Assembly: GCA_018609855.1 (NCBI GenBank)
Contig: JAHENU010000083.1
Location: forward strand, 1-7,449
Direction: 5' to 3'
Length of the DNA: 7,449 nt
Origin: Candidatus Nanohaloarchaea archaeon
Lineage (GTDB): Archaea; Nanohalarchaeota; Nanosalinia; Nanosalinales; JAHENU01
This document shows, in pieces, positions 1 through 5,014 of the stretch. The notes under the pieces are model-generated. The model saw only the letters and a list, made by a program, of their open reading frames with translations. It had not been told where the DNA came from and did no database searches. Numbering within the stretch: position 1 is the stretch's first letter; every line of letters begins with the position of its first letter. A program made the translations under genes and the position numbers.

Positions 1-84
1 ACAGCAGTGGAAGAAGGACAGGTGTATGTAAAAATAGACGGAGATAAAGATGACTGCTGTCACAGCTGTGGCTGTGAGGGGTAA
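1..84 (+). CDS. C-terminal end of an unrecognised protein with a cysteine-rich tail (partial)
   Basis: The frame starting at base 1 is open and stops at TAA 82-84, giving the last 27 residues of a gene that begins outside the window. The visible end reads VEEGQVYVKIDGDKDD and then CCHSCGCEG. The four cysteines and one histidine in the last eight residues look like a metal-binding tail; that is inference, and the protein family cannot be named from this fragment. The stop lies one base before the ATG at 86 of the HD-domain gene, and that gene's ribosome-binding site lies within these last codons, so the two are almost certainly co-transcribed and probably translationally coupled. Confidence 0.6.
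   Translation, partial: TAVEEGQVYVKIDGDKDDCCHSCGCEG
76..81 (+). promoter_or_regulatory. Shine-Dalgarno sequence deciding the start of the HD-domain gene
   Basis: The run GAGGGG ends four bases before ATG 86 and can pair with the 3' end of 16S rRNA. An upstream in-frame ATG at 50 has no such site and would lie 35 bases inside the preceding gene, so 86 is the better start. Confidence 0.6.
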
Positions 85-85
85 C

Positions 86-1087
86 ATGACAGAAGACAAT
101 ACAACAGTATATTGGAAACAGCGGCCGATCAGTGAACTGCAGGAAGGAGAATATATTGAAGATGTATTTGTCGTTAAGATAAAGAAAAATCTATTCCAGT
201 ATATGAATGACCAGAAACATGGATTTGAGTTAATTCTATCTGATCACTCGGGAAAAACTGTCGGGTATAAATTTTGGGGCGGTGAGCAACCTGAGTTGGT
301 CCAGCGATTGTTTGCCTCTGTCCAAAACGATGATGTAGTGTGGGTTCGTGGAAAAGTACAACGGTTTAAGAATCGGTTAGAGATTGCTTCGAACTACCCC
401 GAAGAGTTTCGTGTATTGCAGACAGATCAATATAGGGTAGAAGATTTTATTCAACCACCAGTGCAAGATCCCGACAAGATGTTCGGGGATATGATGGACT
501 ATGTTTCACAAGTAGAAGATCAATCTATTCGATCGCTGTTGCAGCATATCTTTGCCGATGAGAGCTTTGCCGGGCGATTTAAGCAACATCCGGCGGCGAT
601 AGAAATTCACCACAATCGGATCGGCGGCTTAGTAGAGCATGTGTTAGAGATGCTGCAGATTGTGGATACGTGTAGCCAATTATTTAGCGGGTTGGATCGT
701 GACTTATTAATCGCAGGAGCCATTCTGCATGACATCGGAAAATTGGATGAAATTGTCATGACCAATCGCATCAAAGGCAGTGAAGAAGGACAGCTAGTGG
801 GACACATCACCCTTGGGTGTACCCTTGTGGCGCAGAAAATGGATGAGCTCGGTATTGAGGGACCATTACGACATAAATTGCTACATTTAATTGCGAGTCA
901 CCAGGGCTCTCCACAATTTGGTTCAGCACAGGAACCGAAAATACCAGAAGCCTTTGCCCTCTATTATGCAGATGAATTGAGTTCAAAAGTATCAGAAATC
1001 CTCTCGTTTGTAAAAGAAGCCCAGGAAGAAACAGAAGATCCAACTATGTTCCACAAACGCCACAAGCGAAACATCTACCTGCATTAA
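86..1087 (+). CDS. OB-fold/HD-domain phosphohydrolase, YhaM-like 3'-5' exoribonuclease family
   Basis: From ATG 86 this gives 333 residues. Residues about 15-105 look like an OB-fold nucleic-acid-binding domain, with the pattern ELILSDHSGKTVGYKFW followed by VVWVRGKVQRFKNRLEI. The rest is an HD domain: HHNRIGGLVEH ending at H185, the diagnostic HD pair at H215-D216 in ILHDIGK, GH at 239-240, SHQG with H272, and D296 in YYADE. The metal ligands expected of an HD hydrolase are therefore present. Order and length match bacterial YhaM (about 314 residues), which degrades RNA and single-stranded DNA from the 3' end. A role in RNA turnover in the cytoplasm is inferred from that likeness; cyclic-nucleotide hydrolysis by the HD domain is a less likely alternative. 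It follows the partial cysteine-rich gene by one base. Confidence 0.85.
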   Translation: MTEDNTTVYWKQRPISELQEGEYIEDVFVVKIKKNLFQYMNDQKHGFELILSDHSGKTVGYKFWGGEQPELVQRLFASVQNDDVVWVRGKVQRFKNRLEIASNYPEEFRVLQTDQYRVEDFIQPPVQDPDKMFGDMMDYVSQVEDQSIRSLLQHIFADESFAGRFKQHPAAIEIHHNRIGGLVEHVLEMLQIVDTCSQLFSGLDRDLLIAGAILHDIGKLDEIVMTNRIKGSEEGQLVGHITLGCTLVAQKMDELGIEGPLRHKLLHLIASHQGSPQFGSAQEPKIPEAFALYYADELSSKVSEILSFVKEAQEETEDPTMFHKRHKRNIYLH

Positions 1088-1091
1088 TACC

Positions 1092-1099
1092 TTTTTTAT
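1092..1099 (+). promoter_or_regulatory. Possible TATA box for tRNA-Lys; the T run may also end the upstream transcript
   Basis: The run TTTTTTAT is centred about 28 bases before the 5' end of the mature tRNA. This is where an archaeal TATA box would start a transcript almost exactly at the tRNA. The six T's come four bases after the HD gene stop and could equally act as an archaeal oligo-T terminator. Confidence 0.4.
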
Positions 1100-1124
1100 C
1101 TCTATGCATCAGACACATGAGTAT

Positions 1125-1230
1125 GGGCCCGTAGCTCAGCGGTAGAGCACAAGGCTCTTAAGCAACTTTTTGGTAAAGTTGGCAAAAAGGAGAAACCTTG
1201 GCGTCGCGGGTTCGAATCCCGTCGGGCCCA
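1125..1230 (+). tRNA. tRNA-Lys(CUU), intron-containing
   Basis: Acceptor stem GGGCCCG (1125-1131) pairs perfectly with CGGGCCC (1223-1229); the discriminator is A1230 and no CCA is encoded. The D stem is GCTC/GAGC. The anticodon stem CAAGG (1150-1154) pairs with CCTTG (1196-1200) across the intron, and the loop C-T-CTT-A-A gives anticodon CTT at 1157-1159. The T arm is GCGGG-TTCGAAT-CCCGT. Removing 1161-1194 leaves a 72-base tRNA. Its first 14 bases are identical to those of the tRNA-Arg gene in this window. Confidence 0.95.
1161..1194 (+). other. tRNA-Lys intron at position 37/38, bulge-helix-bulge type
   Basis: CTCT (1155-1158) pairs with GGAG (1189-1192), including one G-U pair, to make the four-pair central helix. 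It is flanked by three-base bulges T-A|A (1159-1161) and A-A|A (1193-1195), each cut after its second base by the archaeal splicing endonuclease. Inside, CAACTTT (1163-1169) pairs with AAAGTTG (1175-1181) to form a hairpin. An AAAAA stretch (1184-1188) separates that hairpin from the central helix, so the outer helix of a fully canonical motif is not adjacent and the motif is slightly relaxed. Confidence 0.85.
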
Positions 1231-1246
1231 TTTGGTAAACTTGACT

Positions 1247-1251
1247 AAAAA
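1247..1251 (-). terminator. Oligo-T tract downstream of the SpoIIM-like gene
   Basis: Read on the minus strand this is TTTTT, about 44 bases beyond the stop of the SpoIIM-like gene. Archaeal RNA polymerase stops at T runs of this kind. It is the only such run between that stop and the tRNA-Lys gene. Confidence 0.3.
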
Positions 1252-1294
1252 CAATCTACAAACTTTGAGAAAATACCCAGAATTCAATATAAGA

Positions 1295-1906
1295 TCACTG
1301 TAAACCAATAAGAATTCCTTCTATCAACGCAGCAATAAGAAGCAACGGCACAACTACCATAACCAATGCCAGTATTGAGTGCCTGAATCTGAATTTAAAT
1401 ATCTGCCATCTATGCGATGTAAAAAAGGCAGTTCCTAACCGAACTCCTAACGTAAGTGCTATCAACAGTGCTGGCAGTTCAAAAATACCATGCGGCAGCA
1501 ATCGCCAAAGCGACATAATCCCTCCAACTGATACGGAACGTGTCGCAACGGCGCCGATAATGAGACCATTTGTCATAGCAACAAAAACAGGGATGATTCC
1601 AAACACAACACCAGTTACTAAACCTATAACTGCTGCACGGAGGTTGTTCACAAAAAGAAATCCAATCAACTCTACTGTATTCAATGTTTGGACTGTCTGC
1701 ATGATAGCTGTCAATCGGTCACCAAGCAATGCAAAGATACTGTCAGCAAAGAGAGCACCGATGCCTATGTGCAACACGAATAGAAGAGTAACAAACCGAA
1801 AAGCATGTCGAGAATCCCAGAGATAGGTACGTGTTGTTTGCCAATATTTGTGAAAAAGAGAACCCAAACGCCGTATAAATTGCATACTATCCCATGTCAT
1901 AGTCAT
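1295..1906 (-). CDS. SpoIIM/DUF95-family integral membrane protein
   Basis: From ATG 1906 the protein has 203 residues and about five hydrophobic segments after a basic N-terminal region. The family signature is clear: NNLRAAVIGLVTGVVFGIIP, then MTNGLIIGAVA, and LLPHGIFELPA at about residues 136-146, matching the conserved NN...NG...PHGIFELPA pattern of stage II sporulation protein M relatives. Archaea do not sporulate and the archaeal role is unknown. The start is uncertain: an AT-rich TATA-like stretch at 1932-1945 sits about 32 bases upstream of ATG 1906, fitting a leaderless transcript, but ATG 1900 or 1885 are possible, and TTG 1933 is open in frame. It lies just downstream of L37e on the same strand and may be read from that operon or from its own promoter at the end of L37e. 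Confidence 0.85.
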   Translation of the reverse strand: MTMTWDSMQFIRRLGSLFHKYWQTTRTYLWDSRHAFRFVTLLFVLHIGIGALFADSIFALLGDRLTAIMQTVQTLNTVELIGFLFVNNLRAAVIGLVTGVVFGIIPVFVAMTNGLIIGAVATRSVSVGGIMSLWRLLPHGIFELPALLIALTLGVRLGTAFFTSHRWQIFKFRFRHSILALVMVVVPLLLIAALIEGILIGLQ

Positions 1907-1931
1907 GTGCAAAAACGGAAGCAATGTCCTC

Positions 1932-1945
1932 AAATATTATTAATT
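1932..1945 (-). promoter_or_regulatory. Possible TATA box for the SpoIIM-like gene
   Basis: On the minus strand this reads AATTAATAATATTT and overlaps the stop codon of L37e. It lies about 32 bases before ATG 1906, slightly longer than the 26-28 bases seen at the better promoters here, so it is only a candidate. Confidence 0.3.
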
Positions 1946-2116
1946 GTCTTTCCTGATTTTCTGCCAGCCATAGGAGCGCCATCTTTTAGATTTCCCGAAG
2001 CCACAGCTGGCACATACACCTGTCTTCAAATGATAGGCGCCCTTTCCGCAGCGGCGGCAGGCACCATGACTTTTCTTAAACCGAAGTCCTTTCCGTAGTG
2101 CGCCTTCTCGAGCCAT
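1940..2116 (-). CDS. rpl37e: Large ribosomal subunit protein L37e (eL37)
   Basis: This is a 58-residue basic protein of the large ribosomal subunit, found in archaea and eukaryotes. The zinc ribbon is intact: CRRC near residues 20-23 and CASC near 36-39, followed by GFGKSKRWRSYGWQ, which matches the family's conserved CASCGFGRS...R.YSWQ ending. ATG 2116 is chosen over an in-frame ATG at 2146 because AAGGTGA lies four bases upstream of it and because family members start close to this point. The LSm gene ends 55 bases upstream on the same strand. The LSm-L37e pair is a common archaeal gene order, so co-transcription is expected. Confidence 0.95.
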   Translation of the reverse strand: MAREGALRKGLRFKKSHGACRRCGKGAYHLKTGVCASCGFGKSKRWRSYGWQKIRKDN

Positions 2117-2120
2117 GATA

Positions 2121-2127
2121 TCACCTT
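2121..2127 (-). promoter_or_regulatory. Shine-Dalgarno sequence of L37e
   Basis: Read on the minus strand, AAGGTGA (followed by T) is complementary to the ATCACCT region near the 3' end of archaeal 16S rRNA and ends four bases before ATG 2116. It decides the L37e start. Confidence 0.6.
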
Positions 2128-2171
2128 GAAGATGATGTAACTGCAAAGATGAACAGCTTCAACCATGAGAG

Positions 2172-2390
2172 TTATTCAGGAGAGACAAGAATTACATTGT
2201 CTCCTCTAACTAACAAACGGCCATATTTCGTCTTTGTGTCACTGTCTTCAACTTCTGCCTCTTCTAACCACGTGTTTAAATGCAAGTCAAAAGCTTTCAG
2301 AGTTCCTGAGATCACTGTTCCGTTTTTGAGCTGCATCATTACGCGATTGCCTTTGGCAAGATCTAATACATCGAGTGGTCGTTGTGACAT
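2172..2390 (-). CDS. Archaeal Sm-like RNA-binding protein (LSm)
   Basis: The protein has 72 residues, the usual size of archaeal Sm proteins, which form a ring of six or seven subunits and bind U-rich RNA. The Sm1 motif spans about residues 14-46 (GNRVMMQLKNGTVISGTLKAF, then DLHLN with the conserved D and N of the RNA-binding loop). The Sm2 motif is LLVRGDNVILVSP near the C-terminus, with the conserved RGDNV. The start at ATG 2390 places the N-terminal helix MSQRPLDVLDLAKG correctly. It is the first gene of the leftward LSm-L37e unit and is divergent from S8e. Confidence 0.95.
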   Translation of the reverse strand: MSQRPLDVLDLAKGNRVMMQLKNGTVISGTLKAFDLHLNTWLEEAEVEDSDTKTKYGRLLVRGDNVILVSPE

Positions 2391-2406
2391 TCAATTCCCC
2401 CATATC

Positions 2407-2422
2407 CTTGCACATATGCAAG
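2407..2422. promoter_or_regulatory. Perfect dyad over the presumed LSm TATA position
   Basis: CTTGCA-CATA-TGCAAG has two perfect six-base arms around a four-base centre. The ACATATG at its centre lies about 26 bases before the LSm ATG at 2390, where the TATA box of a leaderless transcript should be. The TATA match itself is weak. An operator role is inferred from symmetry and position only. Confidence 0.4.
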
Positions 2423-2448
2423 CATTTGACCGAGATGGCACGGATACA

Positions 2449-2456
2449 TATATAAA
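2449..2456 (+). promoter_or_regulatory. TATA box of the S8e operon
   Basis: TATATAAA is a strong archaeal TATA match centred about 28 bases before ATG 2481. The transcript should start at or next to the ATG, giving a leaderless mRNA, which agrees with the lack of a Shine-Dalgarno sequence there. Confidence 0.7.
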
Positions 2457-2458
2457 GA

Positions 2459-2476
2459 TTTGGCTTGTGAGCCAAA
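2459..2476. promoter_or_regulatory. Perfect seven-base-arm dyad between TATA box and start of S8e (candidate operator)
   Basis: TTTGGCT-TGTG-AGCCAAA is a perfect inverted repeat lying between the TATA box (ending 2456) and ATG 2481. With leaderless transcription it would not be in the mRNA, so it is better read as a DNA site for a dimeric regulator that would block polymerase. If transcription starts further upstream it would be an RNA hairpin just before the start codon. No known regulator is recognised. Confidence 0.5.
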
Positions 2477-2480
2477 CAAC

Positions 2481-2876
2481 ATGGTACGATGGCACGAACG
2501 CTCCCAGCGAAAAAAATCCGGTGGGTTGCGAAAACCAAAGCGAAAACGGAAAAAGTATGAGCAAGGGGCATTTCCTGCTGAGACCACCGTCGGTGAGGAA
2601 CGACAACGAGTGCGCCGAGGTCGTGGTGGTACTCGGAAGATAGGTCTCAAGCGGACTCACTATGCCAACCTTGTTGATCAAGAAAAAGGGGTCACAGAGA
2701 AAGTAGAGATACAAACTGTTGCGGAGAATCCAGCTAATCGTGAATTTGTGCGACGGAATATTATTAGTAAAGGAGCTATTATTGAGACTGAAAAAGGCAC
2801 TGCACGAGTAACCTCTCGTCCTGGTCAAGATGGCGTGGTCAATGCAATAAAAGTTGCAGCAACGGATACCACCTAA
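2481..2876 (+). CDS. rps8e: Small ribosomal subunit protein S8e (eS8)
   Basis: The 131-residue product is a basic protein of the archaeal small ribosomal subunit, of normal family length. Family hallmarks are the start MVRWHERSQRKKSGG, the KRKKYEQG segment, ETTVGEE, the RGRGGTRK turn, and the C-terminal half with ENPANREFVRRNII, SKGAIIETEKGTARV and TSRPGQDGVVNA. ATG 2481 is chosen because family members begin MxWHxRS and because the TATA box fits it as a leaderless start; TTG 2460 is in frame but would add residues foreign to the family. It heads a rightward unit with the alkyltransferase eight bases downstream. Confidence 0.96.
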   Translation: MVRWHERSQRKKSGGLRKPKRKRKKYEQGAFPAETTVGEERQRVRRGRGGTRKIGLKRTHYANLVDQEKGVTEKVEIQTVAENPANREFVRRNIISKGAIIETEKGTARVTSRPGQDGVVNAIKVAATDTT

Positions 2877-2884
2877 GACAGCGT

Positions 2885-3268
2885 ATGAACATAACGCTTC
2901 TCAATTGCGTATTTTCTCTTGAAGAACAATATATTGGTGAGAGCGTACCCGAAATACGACAACAGTTAGAAGAGTATGCACAGGGAAGAAGGACCACCTT
3001 CGCCCTTATTATTCACTGGGATACACTGCCAAACACCCATATATTAACAGCCATTGCAACTATTCCTTATGGCCATACGGCAACTTATAGCACAATAGCA
3101 GCACAAACAGAAACGCATCCACGGGCTGTTGGTATAGCATGTCGAAAGAATCCACTTCCATTGTGCATCCCGTGCCATAGAGTAATTGGCGCGCATGGCA
3201 TTGGCGGATATGGATACGGCGTGGCTGTCAAACGACAGCTCCTGGCACAGGAGGCAGACAGAGGTTAA
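2885..3268 (+). CDS. ogt: Methylated-DNA--protein-cysteine methyltransferase (O6-alkylguanine-DNA alkyltransferase)
   Basis: This suicide enzyme removes alkyl groups from O6 of guanine by moving them to its own cysteine. The 127-residue protein carries the active site IPCHRV with the acceptor C97, the arginine finger R80 in HPRAVG, the NP pair N89-P90, IPYG at 60-63 leading into the helix-turn-helix, and a closing GGYGYG. The acceptor cysteine is present, so this is not an alkyltransferase-like protein, where tryptophan replaces it. It is shorter than Ogt or Ada proteins (about 150-180 residues) because the N-terminal domain is reduced to about 50 residues. It follows S8e by eight bases and precedes the protease by twelve; no clear Shine-Dalgarno is seen. 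Confidence 0.93.
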   Translation: MNITLLNCVFSLEEQYIGESVPEIRQQLEEYAQGRRTTFALIIHWDTLPNTHILTAIATIPYGHTATYSTIAAQTETHPRAVGIACRKNPLPLCIPCHRVIGAHGIGGYGYGVAVKRQLLAQEADRG

Positions 3269-3280
3269 TGACTTAAAGCT

Positions 3281-4129
3281 ATGGAAGTCGCCAGTAATAT
3301 GCGCACTAACATCATTGAACCAGCCTCTTTATTCACAATAGCTTCCTTCCTCGGCCTCTTTGGTGCAGCCAATATGTTAGGAACAGGAGAGGCGGCTGCT
3401 ATGGAAGGCAGCTTTCAACTGAGTCATTTTATTTTCGGCTTTGCCATAGCAACTGTAGCTTTCCTCTTGCTCTATAAATATAAATTAGATATGCTCACCA
3501 AGCTTTGGTTTCGTTTCGCTCTTTTTGCCACTACATTTATTTTCTTCTCCATTTTCTTCACTCTTATACCGGCGCTAGCAATTGCCGGAGGATTAGTTGC
3601 CATTCATATTCTTGTGAACAATTGGCATATTCGAAATGCAATATTCCTTTTCTCCTTCGCTGGCGCAGGAGCGTTCTTTGGGATACTTCTTACGCCACTC
3701 ACCGCGTTAGCAATTATAGCCATTATTGGCGTATATGATGTCATTGCCGTCCGGCATCTAAAGCACATGCTTTTTCTCGCCCGTCGTGGTATAGAGACAG
3801 AGACGTTACCTGGTTTTATATATGCAAAAAAGGGTGATGAGGGGGATATAGCCATAGAAGAGTCATCCGATACAGAAGTCATAGAAGGAGAAACAAAACA
3901 GGTGGGGGCACTCGGTGGTGGAGATGTAGTTTTTCCAGTTGTATTTAGTGTAAATCTACTGAAAGTGTTTGGGCCACTGGCTGCCATTACAGCCACTGGT
4001 TTCTCCGTCCTCAGCCTTATCGCTCTTTTCTTACTTGCAGAAGAAGGCATTTCGTATCCAGGCATTCCATTCATATGTTCAGGAACTTTGTTGGGATTCA
4101 TTGTTTGGTTCTTGCTGACGCTCATTTAA
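3281..4129 (+). CDS. Presenilin/signal-peptide-peptidase-like intramembrane aspartyl protease (family A22)
   Basis: The 282-residue protein has about nine hydrophobic segments. The two catalytic aspartate motifs of the family are present in order: YD at Y142-D143 (IIGVYDVIAVRHLKHM), and GGGD at 202-205 (ALGGGDVVFPVVFSV), matching GxGD. Between them is a charged cytosolic loop (about 160-200) rich in E and D. The third motif, usually PAL, appears as PGI at 250-252 in YPGIPFICSG. Such enzymes cut transmembrane helices and remnant signal peptides inside the membrane. Archaeal relatives are known and have been studied as presenilin models. The start may be ATG 3281 or 3299; neither has a good Shine-Dalgarno. 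The last 51 bases overlap the Rpp21 gene on the other strand. Confidence 0.88.
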   Translation: MEVASNMRTNIIEPASLFTIASFLGLFGAANMLGTGEAAAMEGSFQLSHFIFGFAIATVAFLLLYKYKLDMLTKLWFRFALFATTFIFFSIFFTLIPALAIAGGLVAIHILVNNWHIRNAIFLFSFAGAGAFFGILLTPLTALAIIAIIGVYDVIAVRHLKHMLFLARRGIETETLPGFIYAKKGDEGDIAIEESSDTEVIEGETKQVGALGGGDVVFPVVFSVNLLKVFGPLAAITATGFSVLSLIALFLLAEEGISYPGIPFICSGTLLGFIVWFLLTLI

Positions 4130-4441
4130 AGCCGTGGAAGAATACGGAAACCTATACGTTCTACCGCAATGACAACACGTTATGTTTTTCGTCTGTTTCT
4201 CTGAATTAAGCGTTATTTTTGCAGTCGTTCCTGGCTTTAATAGCGAATAGCAAGAGCGACAATACTGGCGTTTTAAATCAGAAGGGATTGAGACATTTGA
4301 CTTCTCGGAAATACGTTTCGCCAGTTGTAAATAGCGTCGAGCTTGATCTTGATCCTGTTTCACTACTGTATCTGCTAACTGGAAAAGATTGTGTATCCGT
4401 TGCAATGCAATACGTTGTGAAATTCGTTTGGAAGGTCTCAC
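4079..4441 (-). CDS. rnp4: RNase P protein component 4 (Rpp21/Rpr2 family)
   Basis: The 120-residue protein belongs to the zinc-ribbon subunit of archaeal RNase P, which pairs with Rpp29 and helps the catalytic RNA mature tRNA 5' ends. The N-terminal half is helical and basic (RISQRIALQRIHNLF, then QARRYLQLAKRISEK), as in the family. The zinc ribbon follows: C61-RS-C64 and C89-CH-C92, ending in GRTYRFPY. The last 18 or so residues are a polar tail of Q, N, S and E beyond the ribbon. The GTG start at 4441 overlaps the TGA of the preceding gene as GTGA and has GGAGGT seven bases upstream. Its 3' end runs 51 bases into the presenilin-like gene. Confidence 0.92.
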   Translation of the reverse strand: MRPSKRISQRIALQRIHNLFQLADTVVKQDQDQARRYLQLAKRISEKSNVSIPSDLKRQYCRSCYSLLKPGTTAKITLNSEKQTKNITCCHCGRTYRFPYSSTALNERQQEPNNESQQSS

Positions 4442-4698
4442 CTAAAATACCTCCACAGAGCAAAAGCGCCGCTCACAAATGCAAAAAGCGCTAAGAGACT
4501 AATACCATGCAAAATAATACTAAAATTACCTGAAACAAAAAAGGCAAGGTTATAGGATATAACAAAGAGCGGAAATCCAAAAAGCAAGGGCCAAAAGCGC
4601 TTTTGCGAATTGCGATGGAATCGACGATAATACACAACAAGCTCTACCATCAGAAACATTGCAATAATAATGGCCACTAATAGTAATAGTTCATACAT
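4438..4698 (-). CDS. Small three-helix membrane protein, family not recognised
   Basis: The 86-residue protein has three predicted transmembrane segments, at about 3-24, 35-55 and 58-82. The loop after the first segment is strongly basic (YYRRFHRNSQKR), so it probably faces the cytosol. I do not recognise a family. The start ATG 4698 overlaps the end of the upstream gene by eight bases and has GGTGG four bases upstream. The downstream Rpp21 gene starts within its stop codon. Similar size and topology to the 107-residue neighbour suggest that the two could be partners or distant paralogues; that is inference. Confidence 0.75.
   Translation of the reverse strand: MYELLLLVAIIIAMFLMVELVVYYRRFHRNSQKRFWPLLFGFPLFVISYNLAFFVSGNFSIILHGISLLALFAFVSGAFALWRYFR
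4449..4454 (-). promoter_or_regulatory. Shine-Dalgarno sequence of the Rpp21 gene
   Basis: On the minus strand GGAGGT lies seven bases before the GTG start at 4441. It is the strongest Shine-Dalgarno match in the window and supports the GTG start. Confidence 0.7.
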
Positions 4699-5014
4699 AG
4701 TACCACCGAATGAAATGATGAAAAATTATCAGTATCACCAATAGTAGCGTCAGGCGGATAGCTGTACCGAGATAATAAGGGATGACAGCAGATCCAAGAA
4801 GGGAAAGGGCATAGAGAAGCAAAAACATTACTATCATTGGCCCATGAGCTATACGCTCGCCTATAAAGAATGCACGGAAATATACATAAATGCTGTAAGA
4901 GCTAAACATGATTATTAAGGCAGCGATAAATGAGGTATATATCAATACGGTCTGTGAGGAAAGGGATCCGATCATGGTATATATTCGGAAGAAGACGTTT
5001 ATGTGTTTTTTCAC
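4691..5014 (-). CDS. Small three-helix membrane protein, family not recognised
   Basis: The 107-residue protein has three hydrophobic segments, at about 24-48, 58-80 and 83-103, with a short basic N-terminus (MKKHINVFFRIY) and a loop YFRAFFIGERIAHG between the first two. No family is recognised. The GTG start at 5014 forms a GTGA overlap with the stop of the YbhN-like gene, so re-initiation by the terminating ribosome is likely; no strong Shine-Dalgarno is visible. ATG 4975 is an alternative start. Its end overlaps the next membrane-protein gene by eight bases. Confidence 0.72.
   Translation of the reverse strand: MKKHINVFFRIYTMIGSLSSQTVLIYTSFIAALIIMFSSYSIYVYFRAFFIGERIAHGPMIVMFLLLYALSLLGSAVIPYYLGTAIRLTLLLVILIIFHHFIRWYYV
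4703..4707 (-). promoter_or_regulatory. Shine-Dalgarno sequence of the 86-residue membrane protein
   Basis: On the minus strand GGTGG ends four bases before ATG 4698 and supports that start. Confidence 0.5.

Noticed and set aside
50..85. ATG 50 as start of the HD-domain gene
   Set aside because: It would overlap the upstream gene by 35 bases and lacks a ribosome-binding site, whereas ATG 86 has GAGGGG in front.
1102..1308. Minus-strand open frame with a RRDSNPRRQG motif
   Set aside because: It is the antisense of tRNA-Lys, another typical false call.
2149..2643. A 164-residue forward frame and long minus-strand frames over 2287-2828
   Set aside because: They are shadows of LSm and S8e, whose families are certain, and show no family features of their own.
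3604..4125. A 173-residue minus-strand frame inside the presenilin-like gene
   Set aside because: Its composition is the reverse reading of transmembrane segments, and the plus strand has clear YD and GxGD motifs.
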